From Usnea hakonensis (lineage: Eukaryota; Ascomycota; Lecanoromycetes; Lecanorales; Parmeliaceae), in NCBI GenBank assembly GCA_013423325.1, contig BLJB01000369.1, forward strand, positions 62,001 through 126,000: 64,000 nucleotides of DNA. Direction: 5' to 3'. The translations under genes and the position numbers were made by a program. This document shows positions 43,584 to 55,167 of this stretch, in pieces. The notes under the pieces are model-generated. The model had not been told where the DNA came from, did not search any database, and saw only the letters and a list, made by a program, of their open reading frames with translations. How positions within the stretch are numbered: the stretch's first letter is position 1; each line of letters opens with the position of its first letter.

Positions 43584-45071
43584 TCAGGGAGCCCGGTCCG
43601 TACGTTCCAGCTCCGTCGATTCCTCCTCACCGTGCGATTGTCTTGGAGTAGTAGCTTGTCCTTCCTTTGTTTCATGGGTGTGTAGTCTCATATTCACAAA
43701 CATGGCAAAGAGGCCAAGGTCGTAGCAGATCCGCAAAGCGCCCGCGACGACAAAGGCGATCCAGAATCTATCCGTGCCGGCAAGCAGGCCGGTCACGCTG
43801 GGACCGACCATCGCTGCTAATGTTCTTAGCGTGCTAGTGATGCCCATGACGGCGGTCCGCTCGTCGGGTTTCACGACTGCGGCTATGAAGGCTGTTCGGG
43901 GGGCTTGGTCCATGTTGTTTAGGCCCGTGCGGAGGAAGAAGAGGATGATGGTTAGGGGGAGGCCTTGGGGGAGAGGGAAGAGGAGGACCGCGGCGGAGGA
44001 TGGGAGGTGTGTGAATACCATGGTGTTGATGAGACCGAGGTGGCGAGCCAAGGGGCCGGCGAAGACGGTGGAGAGGGAAGAGAGGATGTAGCTTGTGGAT
44101 GTTATGTCTCCGAGGACGGATTTGGAGAGGTGAAATTTTCGGTCGATGTAGTAGTAGGTTAGGGATAGGGAAACCATGCCGTCGGCTAGGGAATCGACGG
44201 TCAGAAGGAACCACAGTTTGTACATGACTGAGCGAGTTGAGGACGAGATTTGAGCTAGCAGGCTTTTCTTTTGAGGGGTTTCCGGCTTGCTGGCTGGGGC
44301 TGGGTTCGGGTCTGGATCTTCGACATCGCTGTCCTCATCTGAATTTGTAATCATTCGCTCTCCCTCATCAAGCAACCTTTCGGACGCTTCGATTTCTGGA
44401 GGCGTCTCCGCAACTTCGCACTTTTTACTCATCAACAAGGTGAAGATTATAGTCATTGTCCCCATGATTATATACAGCCAAAATATCGCGTGGTATGCGT
44501 CTATTAATTCCCACCCGTCGCGCTTTTGCAAGAAATCAACAGCGCGTCCGGAGAATTCGGTACCAGCAGCCGAGCCTAGGCTTGAGACTGTCACGTACCA
44601 GGACAGCACATCTGAACGAGTCTTTGGCGTTGTAAGATGGGATAGGGTAGACTCTTCAATTGCGCGGAAGGGCCCGAAATCACCACCAGTCGCGCTGATG
44701 ACGCCAACCACGGCGGCAGCAAGGAGGATCCAAAAATTCTCGAAATAGGCAAACACAGCTCCCGATACTACCATAAGGAAGGAACCGGCAAAGAGAATGC
44801 GACGGCGGCCAACTCTGTCAGCCACCAGGGTCAGGAACAGTGAGAGGAGGAGATCTCCGAAGAGGGTCAGGGTCATGAAGATGCCTATCTTGAAGTCTGA
44901 GAAGTTGAGAGAGGAGAAGAAGAGAGCGATGATGAGAGAGTTTGCTCCATAGGCGAACATGCGACAGGCTCGTCCGACGATGACGAGCCAGGCATCGCGA
45001 CCGGTGTGATACACGGAGGCTAGGCCGAATTCATTGTAAAGCCATTTGACAGGCTTGAGAAGAAGAGACAT
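43584..45071 (-). CDS. Major facilitator superfamily transporter
   Basis: Single exon, 495 residues from an ATG at 45071. About twelve hydrophobic segments lie in two halves, joined by a hydrophilic, acidic loop (about 215-275). The loop after segment 2 reads VADRVGRRRIL, the canonical MFS D-R-x-G-R-R motif. In segment 5 the block GDFGPFRAIEESTLSHLT is characteristic of a poorly studied fungal group that I cannot tie to a substrate. The C-terminus is a charged cytosolic tail. It is divergent from the UNC-45 gene, with 407 bp between the start codons. Confidence 0.88.
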   Translation of the reverse strand: MSLLLKPVKWLYNEFGLASVYHTGRDAWLVIVGRACRMFAYGANSLIIALFFSSLNFSDFKIGIFMTLTLFGDLLLSLFLTLVADRVGRRRILFAGSFLMVVSGAVFAYFENFWILLAAAVVGVISATGGDFGPFRAIEESTLSHLTTPKTRSDVLSWYVTVSSLGSAAGTEFSGRAVDFLQKRDGWELIDAYHAIFWLYIIMGTMTIIFTLLMSKKCEVAETPPEIEASERLLDEGERMITNSDEDSDVEDPDPNPAPASKPETPQKKSLLAQISSSTRSVMYKLWFLLTVDSLADGMVSLSLTYYYIDRKFHLSKSVLGDITSTSYILSSLSTVFAGPLARHLGLINTMVFTHLPSSAAVLLFPLPQGLPLTIILFFLRTGLNNMDQAPRTAFIAAVVKPDERTAVMGITSTLRTLAAMVGPSVTGLLAGTDRFWIAFVVAGALRICYDLGLFAMFVNMRLHTHETKEGQATTPRQSHGEEESTELERTDRAP

Positions 45072-45478
45072 GATTGGCTACCATGGAGCCTGTGATGAGA
45101 TGCTTCAAGTACAAGATACTTATATACCTAGTATTTGTTGAAAGTGGGGCTGAGAAGGCTTTTGGTTTGACGTCATCGATCGCGGTTCAGGCGATATGGA
45201 AAGATGCACCATTTGGCATTCGAAATACTGAGTCAAAATTTCAGTGGCATATGGGTAATGTGCACTGTGCACTGATGATTGATGTGCTCCTAGATAAAGT
45301 AAGTAAGGTAGGTTGAATGAACACTGTACGAGTACTGATTTCGGAAGTCCAACTGACCAGCCCTACAGAGGCCGTTCCGCCATAGACTGGCATTGAAGTC
45401 GTAAAGTCGGCGACCATTTTGAGCTTTCTCCAAAATCCCGAGGCCCTTCTCCCGTCCACCGACTTCACTTTAGCCTAC

Positions 45479-48031
45479 ATGTCTACAGACGAAAAGGAGG
45501 GCAGAGCCGCTACTTTGGCTGCTCAGGCGCTGGAGCTTGTGGCTTCTGGAAGAGACGAGGTTTTCTTTTGCCCTTCTAATGCGTGCTTCATTCGCTAAGG
45601 ACTTCGGCAGGATGGCTCTCGAGCTCTGCGAGAAGCAGCTTCTCTCGCCCCGAACAATCAATATATCAAGGCCGCTTTCGATAGAATACAATCAGATGAC
45701 CTACAACATCACTTGCAAAAGCTTTGCAGTAAATATGTCACGGAGCATGACGAAGCTGCAGGCCAAGAAGCTGTCAGCTATCTCAACAGATCGGCAGAGG
45801 TACCTGGAGACGTGGCTAAGATATGTCTGGAACTCGTCGTGAGGCCTAAAATTTCCAAGGATGGACAGATACAAGATGGAATTGTGACAGGGCTTTTGAG
45901 GGAAGCTCCAGCTGCAAAAGTTGCGCTAGCAAAAAGGCTACATGATACAAGGACTACGGTTACATTCCAAGAAATATTCAGGCTAGGGGATGGATCCTCT
46001 AATGGTATGACCGATGTGTTACTAGATCCAGCTGCTTGGTCGACCGAATCAGTACGATCGGAATGCGAAAAGGATGTTTTCCAGCTATACCTCGCAAAGT
46101 TGATTGGGGTGGGAGATGAAGAGAACGACAGAGCCTTGAAGGGCATTGCGAGGCTCCTGGCAGCAGACACAGAGCGTTTGCACGCTTTCATCGATGGAGA
46201 GATGTTTGATGTGATTCTTTCTTCGTTGGACAATCGGAATCCGGTCCAAGTACGCAGTCAAGCAACCCTAGTGACTGCGAAATACCTTGAGGTTTCTGCC
46301 GGAAGCGGCGAAAAAACTCTAACGCTGTTCGTCACTTCACGAATCAAAAGACAAAAAAACGAAGATTTAGTCCTTGCTTTCTCTGCAGCGGCCAGTGTGT
46401 TCCCAATTGCACCATCAATAGCCTCAACATTATTCCTCACAGAAGGTTTCGTCCAGGCGCTGGTACCGTTATTAGAGAAGAAGGCGAAATCGGAAAAGGT
46501 GGAGCTTGCGGCTTTGGAAATGTTGAGCGCGGCTTGCATTGATGGTGCATGTCGTGAAGCCATAAAGAAGTATTGTACGTCTTGGCTTCTGCATATCCTA
46601 GCTATGGGAAAAGATGAGAGACCTGGTCTTGCAGCGGTGATCTTGGCTAAGATCCAAGACTCATCGGGCCAGTCGACCAATTCAAAGGACGAAACAGCCA
46701 CCCCGGAAAACAACAATGACGCCGACGGCCTTGTAAGTAGACTCAAGAGCATGATGGTTGAAGATCCATTAGATTCCAATCAAAGCTCCATTGAGGGTCT
46801 GGCGTTTGCATCTGTCAGACCTCATGTCAAAGAGGAGCTTGCAAAAGATAACGACTTTCTAAGAAAGCTGCTGAAGAACCTAAGGCATAGTGCGCCAGGA
46901 TCTCCGACAAGCTTCGGCGGTCTGGCGCTCATCGAAAATCTGACTCGCTACTTACCAACCTTGACAGAAGAGCAGAAGCGTATAGGACAGCTTAAAGCAT
47001 ATGCAAATGCTTCTAAGACTGCCCCCCAATCAGATCCTCTTGATGAGGATGCTGCCGTCACAGAACGTTGCAAGGCTATCGTGAACGCCGGAGCTATCTC
47101 GGTCTTTGTTGGCATGTCCAAAAATCTATCTCCAAACTCAATGAGTACCACTATCAGTATACTACTATCACTCTCCCGGACATCTTCCCTTCGAGGTACC
47201 ATTGCTCAACAAGGGGGGGTAAGGCTACTTCTACAGTGTTATGTCCTCATCATGGGATCTTCCAACCCGGAAATAGAAGCCCGCCACGCTGCAGCTCATG
47301 CGCTAGCTCGCATTTTAATATCTATTGACCCATCCCTCGTGTTCCCGTCCTCAGGCTCCATGCCACTGACTTCTGTGATCCGACCGATCCTCTCACTTCT
47401 GAGTGAAGAATCTGATTCTATGACTGAAGGCCCACGAAACCTCCTACCTACGTTCGAGGCACTCATAGCTCTTGCAAATTTAGCAACTGTTTACTCAAGT
47501 GGCGCTCCTGAAATGATCATTCGCCAAGCTTACCCTAGGATTGAAGATCTTCTACTTAGCAACAACACCCTGGTCCAGCGGGCAGCGACTCAACTAGTTT
47601 GTAACCTTGTCAACTGTGCCTTAGGTGCTGAGTTGTTCGCGGATGAGTCTCCAGCTGCCGCAAGACGTATGCACATCTTGCTTGCGATGGCTGACGTCAA
47701 AGATATAGCCACAAGATCCGCCGCAGCTGGGGCGCTTGCTGTATTGACAGAGTTCGAGGGAGCTGTGAAAGCAATATTGGCCAGAAAGAGAGGTATGGAG
47801 ATTATTGTTGGATTGATAGATGATGAAAGCGGTGACAAGGGCATCATTCACCGAGCTTGCGTTTGCGTGATGAATGCTGTCCACCAGACCTCAGATACCG
47901 GGAGGAAGGCTAAAGAAAGTGTTAAAGAACTTGGTGGTGTCGAGGCACTGAGCGATTTGATCAACAATTTTAAAAATGACGACCCTGTCACCCAATGTGT
48001 AATGCAGACGCTCCACGCCCTGACGAAATGA
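45479..48031 (+). CDS. UCS-domain myosin chaperone, She4/UNC-45 family (two exons)
   Basis: Exons are 45479-45559 and 45611-48031, with a 51-bp intron that ends at TTCGGCAG, giving 833 residues. The junction gives an N-terminal TPR-like helix pair (LAAQALELVASGRDE|DGSRA, then LREAASLAPNNQYIK), which is why I prefer it over the neighbouring acceptor. The rest is an all-helical armadillo-type protein. The UCS region is recognisable in AAAHALARILISIDPSLVF and in TFEALIALANLATV, then RAATQLVCNLVNCALG (about 650-720). UCS proteins bind myosin heads and help them fold; in fungi they are needed for actin-based endocytosis, polarity and cytokinesis. It is functionally close to ARP3 in the same window, though not adjacent. 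Confidence 0.9.
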
Positions 48032-49455
48032 TGCAACGACTTTTACTAACAGGACAATCATAAAACATCGACTCGGGAAAAGTCCAATGATGGAAGGATA
48101 TGTATCGGCGTTTGAGGTTTGCTAGAGTTTGAGCCGGATCTTAGATTGAGGTAGTGAGACATTCACATACTTTAGTGGTGCCAAGGAATGGGCTTCACTG
48201 GCATACTTCGCCTTCGAATATTCACTGTTCGAGTGAAGCTGGCTGTTGGTGAATGAATGGTTTGTGTGGGTATTTATTGTGTTCTTGGCTCCTGCACCAC
48301 CGTCTCTTTTTCATACTTTTCTACTATACGATCAAGGCCCATGCACAAAGTGCAAGGCAAAAATGACCTCTGAAAACACCTTTGGCTTTGTCTTTATTGT
48401 GATAGCAGCTCTCGTGCTCAAGTTTGTTAGCTCTTTCCATGCTCGTCGTTGCAGATAACTTGACCATGCTTACTGGCTGTCATTACATGAACTCATTTCT
48501 ACTTACATATATAATTGATCAAGACCCAAGCCCTTCTTTCCCTGAGCCTACTGCCGCCTTTTCTTTGATGCTGTTCTAGTGGAGAGACAGACGATGTTTC
48601 TGAGACCTATCCTGGGTATTCGTGCCACTCACCTAGCTGGCGAGTACAACAGTAAATCTATTTATTCTAAATCTCTTCTCCAATTCAGCGTTGAATAATG
48701 ACCCAAACGTTGACAATGAGCAAGAACGCGAATCATGGAGAACGTTTCTTCCGCGAGGAAAAAGTAGCAAAACATCACCCATACTTTATTCATGTCTTGT
48801 ATTTTATCCTCTACCTTCTTGAGAAGAGCCTATCACGCATGAGATTCAAGTATCTTTGCCTGATTAAGGATTTGGGCCAAAATCTCAGAGCTGCTACTGC
48901 GGTGCAGATCCCTTTCCTAACGCCTTAGAAAGGGCAACTCAGACACCACCGAGAGCTTTAATGCTGCATAAGGTCAAAGGTAAATACGAATTTCAAAAAT
49001 ACCAGTGGAATGAGATTGTTCGAAAATTAGACAAAGAAGATTTTCAACACGAAGCTTGGCAACTACAAAACATTCAAAAAATCCGCAAGCACTTCACATG
49101 ATTCGGCGCCAGAGCCATTAAGGCCAATTCGGGATTTGCTTATACAAGCTACACGAATGGTGATATGACAAGCGTCACGTTGAGGATTGGCTACTGTGGA
49201 CTAAGCACAAGGCGAAGAATACGATTTCGTCATACCTGATACTCTGTTAAGGAACCAACACAGGTCACTTTGGACCAGTATATGAAGCAATCCTCATTAA
49301 GAGGCCCGGTCAGTGGCTGTCTCCAGACTCATGACTTCGCTGAGATTAGGTGCCTGTCGACGTTGCAGCAACAAAAAGACCAAGCTCTCGTTCTTATGAA
49401 TATCATAAATATCATATACCAATCAAATAAGCACTGAGGTCCGATATTTCTCAAT
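48032..49455 (+). other. Start of the decayed compartment: weak coding remnants
   Basis: An ATG frame of 76 codons at 48698-48928 and a second stretch at about 48,961-49,190 (opening MLHKVKGKYEFQKYQW, one internal TGA at about 49,099) read like protein, but I recognise no family. The rest of the interval shows only short frames. Confidence 0.3.
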
Positions 49456-50153
49456 ATGCTAACCATAGCTACTTGTTTGACATGCGGACAACGCTCCACA
49501 TGCCCCGCGGGAATTCACATTAGCACTATTCGTGCCCCTTTAGATGATCTTCATCTTCTGTCCACGCATCACGGGGCAAATGGACCCGAATTCCCGGCCA
49601 CTCCACAAAAGACTGCGTGCTCTCATGAAGATGCGGATTGCGACAAGCAGTTCCACGGGTTAGCAGAGCACGCGGTCAAAGATGGTGTCATATCAGTGTT
49701 CCTAGCAATGGAGCGTGAAGAAAAGGTAAATTGAGATCGACGTTTGTACACAAAGGCCAGCCGGCGAAGATTTACGACTCGGAGGCCAGCGATTTCAGAT
49801 ACGTTCTACTAGAAGGAAAGTACAACATGTTTGGTTCTGAGGGAGCGGCGTTAAAGTTGCCAGCAACCCGGCCTGGACCAGTCCCAAAAGGAACTCAGCC
49901 TATTTCCCATGGACTCATGGCAGAGGTGCAGTCGACCAAGTACGAACCACCAACAGACTCGCCAAAGACCAAGGCCAAGGCAAAGACAGCAGTGCCGAAA
50001 ACGACGCGAAGCACTAGACAAACCCAGCATGTGGAGAACGAAATCGAAGACAAATCAAAGGCCGATGATGCAGACAACGAGTAGGGAGAGAAAGACGACG
50101 AGGAGATAATGGAAATCGAGGACTACCATGACGATGCGCCATATTGGTTTTGA
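49456..50153 (+). pseudogene. Broken frame of an unrecognised protein with Cys-rich N-terminus and Lys/Glu-rich tail
   Basis: An ATG frame at 49456 encodes a Cys/His-containing segment (LTCGQRSTCPAG) and ends at 49734. The neighbouring frame continues at once from about 49,731 (STFVHKGQPAKIYDSEAS), which suggests a one-base frameshift near 49,729. That frame is then interrupted by a TAG at 50082 and goes on as GEKDDEEIMEIEDYHDDAPY to a TGA at 50151. Lysine/threonine-rich low complexity (about 49,930-50,030) is disordered. The family is not recognised; the reading as one decayed gene is inferred from frame continuity. Confidence 0.45.
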
Positions 50154-50170
50154 TGGGCGTGTGCATGGGG

Positions 50171-50305
50171 TCTTGGATTGATGAGATTGCGGTGAGTGCT
50201 GGGATTGCTGGCGGATTGATGAGATTGAGATGACTGCTGGGATTGCTGGCAGATTGACGAGGTCGGGATGGGTAGCTGCTGCCATTGCTGGCAAATCGAT
50301 GAGGA
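50171..50305. repeat. Degenerate minisatellite, unit about 44-48 bp
   Basis: The phrases GATTGATGAGATTG and CTGGGATTGCTGGC recur in order three to four times with substitutions (GATTGATGAGATTG at about 50,175 and 50,214; GATTGACGAGGTCGG near 50,254; AAATCGATGAGGATG near 50,294). It lies just downstream of the broken frame and is not obviously coding. Confidence 0.7.
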
Positions 50306-50842
50306 TGAGATAAATGAATTTCCAGCTACTTGATGAGGTGGGGATGCCGCTGGAGGCAATAGCTAGTCTGAGGGGTAAGTCCGCGATGCTCGCTGTTCTT
50401 TGATTCTGCAGACAGTGTTCGCTAACATGGCCAAGTCGTTGATATCGATCCTCTGGTCACGGCGTAGGACCTACCAGCCACTGAGAGTCTAGTGAAGAAC
50501 AGACATCGCTTCGGTCAGTATGCTGGGGTGAAGCCTCTGGGCTTTTGAGGGTCATCGGGATCGTGGAGGAGCAGTTTGGCCTCATGACTCTTTTAATGGA
50601 GCTTGGGCTAATTTTTTGTCGTCTGCGTCAACAAGTTGCTCTCTGAGTGAGTCGATGACGTCGCATGCTTGTCACCGATCCTAACATTTTGCTTTCCAGG
50701 CTCAGTCTACCAAGTTCGCTCTTCTGCACGCGTCGCCGCCCTAGCTCGGCTGCTCCTTCAGCATCTTCGCCCCTGCAACGAGACGGCTTCGTGCTGTTAG
50801 AGGATCTTGGTTACGACGATCTGAAGCGGTGCTCATCTTGAG

Positions 50843-52098
50843 ATGGATATGATTAATCCGACAAGGTGGAGTGATATCCCAGAAACTTTCGTTTCCCATC
50901 CCCACTTTGAGAATAACCGAAAGTCAATGGCTGATGACTCTATTACCGGCCAAAGTGGTTACAACACGCACACTGGACAAGCGGTTTTCCAAGGAGCGTT
51001 CACTGCACTAGCAGGCAAGAATCAAAACCTAGGTCACATTCTGCTATCCATAACAGCCAACATGGGACTAATCACGGAGGATGTATCAGCCTTCATCCTG
51101 AAGATGGCCTGGTTGTGTCTATCCACCACCCACCACGTCAAGAACGCGGGACTTGACATCGTGTTTCCCACAAAGTTTGCGATGCAGAACATTATGTCAA
51201 TCTCTCCGTTCAGTTTTACTCCCGGACTTCTACAAATTCTTCATTCTCCGATACCTCCAAGTGTTACCTATTTCAAAACACTTCCTCTCCATCTTACACA
51301 GCTATGGGCCGTGTACCTAATAGTACTCGAGAAAGATAACTAACGGCTAAGAATCTACATTGGTTCTGGCACTAGCTCAACGTTAGGCGTCCGAAATAGG
51401 ATGACTACCTACGATAGGAGATCTAATTCTGGAAAAGTTACAAAAGACATTCCTACAGCCGTTGAGATTTCTATGCAAGACGGATGGAAGATTACACACA
51501 AGTATCTTCTAGTATGGACCTCTCTACCTCTCCCTACTGATCGATACCAGATCCGTGCTTTGTTTCTTGTCCTCGAAGCGGTCTTCACTGTATACTTCTG
51601 GGCCATCAAAGATCGACAAAAGGACCCTCAGGCTTCGCAAATAAAGCATCACACCAACACGCGCGTACCCTTTCTTATCTCATCCCAAAAAGACATCAGT
51701 GTCCGTCTCGTCGCCTCTCTTTTTTTTTGAGGTTCCATCATCAATTTTCATTTCAAAGAAGATGTTTTCTTCAGCCTTTGGCAAAAGCCCGCTTGGTGTG
51801 GTGGAGATGATCCCTCTAAGCTCTCGTCTTGATTCGATTCTGCGAAGAAGCGATATACTGAGAGCGACTTGTTCTTGCTTTTAAGATTCAAGTTGGCCAG
51901 CGCTCTTTCACCTCGGCTCTTAGAGAGGATTTGCAAGGATTGGATGTTCTAGTAAGTATGAGAAAGCTCAGAAATACCTCCGTACTAAGGCCAAAGCGGG
52001 CAAATCTCATTTACCTCTTCGCTGGAACCCTCTCATTTTCCATCTCTGTTCAGATTGCACGCGATTGCAAGACCTTAAGGGGTTTGCCTTCGGTTGTG
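50843..52098 (+). pseudogene. Decayed fungal repeat-family protein with a YIG motif (possible GIY-YIG-like nuclease)
   Basis: The frame from the ATG at 50843 runs to 51730 with a single interruption, a TAA at 51341-51343. Around it the sequence reads VYLIVLEKDN-stop-RLRIYIGSGTSS, then GVRNRMTTYDRR and GWKITHKYLLVW, then RALFLVLEAVFTVYFWAI. The V/IYIGSGT strand followed about 10 residues later by R resembles the start of a GIY-YIG nuclease fold, and I recall similar sequences in large uncharacterised fungal families; both points are tentative. A further coding piece in another frame (KYEKAQKYLRTKAKAGK ... HLCSDCTRLQDLKGFAFG) lies at about 51,954-52,098 and may be the C-terminus. Confidence 0.5.
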
Positions 52099-52590
52099 AA
52101 TCCAGGTGTAAGTGACCATTGAAAGAGGGAGGAATTATTCACTGGGACGAAAAACATCTTCGTGAAGCTGGAAGCCTGGTGACGAAAATCACTGAGTGCG
52201 TTCTTGAAGGACAGAGGGATTGAAAAACTTAAACAGCAGAGAAAGGTCCCCGAAGGTTTCACTAAAATGCACTGAACTGTTAGTGATACGTTATTTTGCG
52301 GAGACAAGAGCGGGGAGTCATATGCCCACATCCACAGGCCCCAGGACGACTCAATACTCACAAATATCTTGAGCAGACAATGTCACGTTTGGGAATTCAA
52401 GACCAGTCGACTCGAAAAGAATTCGCAGGTATGGCCTCGCTACACGTCCTACTCGAGCAACTGCCTTCACATATCTTCTGGCTGAAGTATTAGCTCTGAT
52501 AGCGAAGAATACTCACTATAAGTCCAGGCATCATTCGTCCAACCGTCACCTATAAGTTAGGTGAACCCGACGCCTATGTGACTGGATCGC

Positions 52591-53100
52591 ATGCATGGTG
52601 CATCCTCCTCTTGCACCGAAGGAAGAACCTCAGCTGGACAAGTACATCTGGGATGCTGTTCCGCCCAATTGGATAGATTTGTCCGCAATACTGTGCTTGG
52701 CTGGTGCCACATTGATGAAGAAGAGTTAAACACCGTGTACTCGATCTGTCTAGGAATTTTTAATATTATTATCGGTGATGAGGCCCAAAAGCTGAAGAGC
52801 CCTTTTACGGTTATCTATAAGGCCGTGCTAGACTAAAATGAGACTACCCATCTCTTTCTATCGGTAACGCCGATGATGAATCGACCGTTGGATCTTGTGG
52901 GTCTCTTGGGCCTGCTCTGGAAGCCAGAATGGGAGAGTCTTAATCTCCCGGGATCGGGCGACGCGAAAGCTTACGAGCAAGCGAAGGGCTAATTGATGGA
53001 CAGATTTTTGTCCACGGACGACATTAACCGTAATTTGTGGTTGCTGAATCCGTCCGGACGTCTTGCGGGACTACTGAAGGAAAAATGCAACGACACTCTG
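52591..53100 (+). pseudogene. Fragment of a SNF2-type helicase, N-terminal lobe
   Basis: One frame carries IIIGDEAQKLKSPFTVIYKA (Walker B, the DEAH-like box as DEAQ), a TAA at 52834, then THLFLSVTPMMNRPLDLVGL, then LWKPEW (helicase motif III as S-V-T-P-M). A second TAA follows at 52990. No motif I (GxGKT) piece is seen upstream in a compatible frame. The preceding stretch reads HPPLAPKEEPQLDKYIWDAV, then PPNWIDL in another frame, so at least one frameshift is present. The fragment cannot make a working ATPase. The matching C-terminal lobe is found about 7 kb downstream. Confidence 0.6.
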
Positions 53101-54276
53101 ATTTGCACGTGACCATCTGCATGAGGGAATGGAGACATCACCACTCGTTTGGCCGTCTAAAACCAGTTGCTAATAACACATTCGAGCTTGGTCGCTGGTG
53201 GTATGCCCTAACTCTTTATCTAGGGAGAAAGAGCTCTTATGGGGCCTATGCGATGCAGCACTCGATTGTCAAGGACAATTACTCCCAGCTCATTGTGCCC
53301 GATTGAGGAGGCTCGGATGTGGTCGAATGGCGTGGGACTGCATTGACCGCGACGAGTATTGTTAGCTTGCAAAGTACAAGGAGGTCTTGAACAACATGGG
53401 GGATCGACGGCATCGATCAAGTGCATTGACTTGGATAAAATTGAGTATCTGAGACCTGTGAAATCGCGCCGTTTCTGACCGTTCTCTCTTCAGAATTTTC
53501 TCTTCAATAATCTTCTCCAATATTCTCACACAATTCTCAAACTCTCAACACTACCACATGGCGTCCAGACTTACCTTACCAGTATAATCATTGTATATGT
53601 ATAATTACTTTTAATATTACTGTTTAAAACTTCTCTCTACACTCGCTTGCGGCGAAAAGAGAAAGTGCCAGACCTCCGCCTTATAGCGGCCGAGAGATCG
53701 AAGTTGACGGAATGTCAGGGCAAATTGTTTAAATGGCTCAGCAAATTGCCGCTAAAGAAGGCTACTCTAGTTGGCTCCTGTGCTCGTTCACTCTGGCGGT
53801 TGATGTCGGATTCCGGATCGACATAATTGATTCTATTCCGAAGTGTTGCCACACATTTTCGAGCTAGCATCACCAGAGAATCCGCCAAGGCTGGGAGACT
53901 GCTACCTCAAGTTGTCATCGCGCGCGGGTTGGATTGTTTTTCCCTTCATCCTACAATGCCTTCATATTTGCTGGCATCTCACAGGCTGTTCTGATACATC
54001 GCACCAAGTAGAGCAGAATCCTCTTCGACACGAGTCCTTCAATTGGGGAGCCCTCGTGTGTCTTCCGAATATGGATGAGTGCCAATTTAACGCGCAAATT
54101 AGGAACTTGCATGTCATTCTCTTTTATTGCTGACGTCTGAGCATCGAGTGACCTTTCTCTGAAAGAAGACCTAACAGCAGTCTGGAGGATCTGATGAAGA
54201 GGTATGGCAATCCTACGTTTGATCCGCGACAAACAGCCAGGGGGTACACACATCAATGGACGCTTGAGACCTGGAT
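53101..54276. other. Low-information segment between remnants
   Basis: Plus-strand frames at 53037-53306 and 53843-54133 read partly like protein but carry no motif I know. No intact gene is seen. Confidence 0.3.
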
Positions 54277-55167
54277 ATGAATACATCTTTGAACCCCAAG
54301 TCCTCGGGTACTCTGAGGTCCAAATCTATTTTTGTATCAATCTCCGATCTTGTGGACCAATTCATTCAAACCGAGCAGTTGCACCAATGCGACCTTCCGG
54401 GGATCCGCGCTCCTCGCCGCAACAACGGTCCACCTCGCAGAGAACGCTCCCGGCCCGTCCAGGTACACCGTGTGGGTCCACGCAAGGACAGAGAGGACAA
54501 GGTTGGCAATTTGAGTGCGGCTCAGGGTAAGACGAATGCCGCGGTGAGGATTATTATTGGTCATTGGCTCGAGGAGCAGCTTGAAGGATATCAGTCCGCC
54601 ACGCCTCCAAAGAATTGGCAGATCCATCCAACGGTCACAAAAGGATACATGGCACGGCACCAACTTCCGGTAGACGAAAAAGTTATATATAATATGAAGG
54701 ATGCTGGCCAGTCTACCGCACAGTACCTGCACAAGAGTTGGCAGAGGTCTAAAAAAGCTGTACACGATTACTGGACGCAGTTTAGGGGTGTGAGGGCACC
54801 GCCTCTCGACTTCTTTCTTCAAGGCCCCGATGAAGAACCAGAGGACGAGAGGCCGACGAGGCCAACGAAGGCAACGACGCCAAAGGCGACCCCAAATCCA
54901 ATTCCGCCGTGGATGGTGGCAGAAGGGCTGCGGCCGCAAGAGATGGCAGTAGTCGGTGATGGTGATGATGATGGTGATGGTGATAAGCCGAGGAAGTGGA
55001 AAGCGAACAAACTTTTCGCGCATGCAATGTCGACGCTCGCTCGGATTCTGAGTGTGGATCTAAGCCCCAAGCGAGGACTGTTGAGATTCTGTGCGTTGAA
55101 TCTTATGGTGGAAATGGGGATCCAGGTCGGAGCATGCCGTCAGTGGTACTCATTGCATCTCAGTTGA
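54277..55167 (+). CDS. Uncharacterised 296-residue frame, copy A of a family also present at 61.4 kb
   Basis: This is the longest uninterrupted frame in the decayed compartment, starting at an ATG at 54277. The N-terminus contains SISDLVDQFIQTEQLHQCDL (residues about 22-41), which matches a second, stop-riddled copy at 61,422-61,645. A basic, Arg-rich linker follows, then WQIHPTVTKGYMARHQLPVD, then YNMKDAGQSTAQYL, and an acidic/Pro-rich region with an Asp-Gly run coded by GATGGTGAT repeats (about 54,955-54,985). No membrane segment and no catalytic motif. It could be an old gene still open, or a fragment whose 3' end has drifted. Confidence 0.4.
   Translation: MNTSLNPKSSGTLRSKSIFVSISDLVDQFIQTEQLHQCDLPGIRAPRRNNGPPRRERSRPVQVHRVGPRKDREDKVGNLSAAQGKTNAAVRIIIGHWLEEQLEGYQSATPPKNWQIHPTVTKGYMARHQLPVDEKVIYNMKDAGQSTAQYLHKSWQRSKKAVHDYWTQFRGVRAPPLDFFLQGPDEEPEDERPTRPTKATTPKATPNPIPPWMVAEGLRPQEMAVVGDGDDDGDGDKPRKWKANKLFAHAMSTLARILSVDLSPKRGLLRFCALNLMVEMGIQVGACRQWYSLHLS

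Noticed and set aside
49731..50084. Independent 117-codon gene starting at 49731
   Set aside because: It starts at TTG and continues the preceding frame after an apparent frameshift, so I treat both as one broken gene.
54337..55023. A 228-codon minus-strand frame opposite copy A
   Set aside because: Low-complexity Ile/Thr/His runs mirror the GATGGTGAT repeat. The plus strand has the conserved SDLV block.
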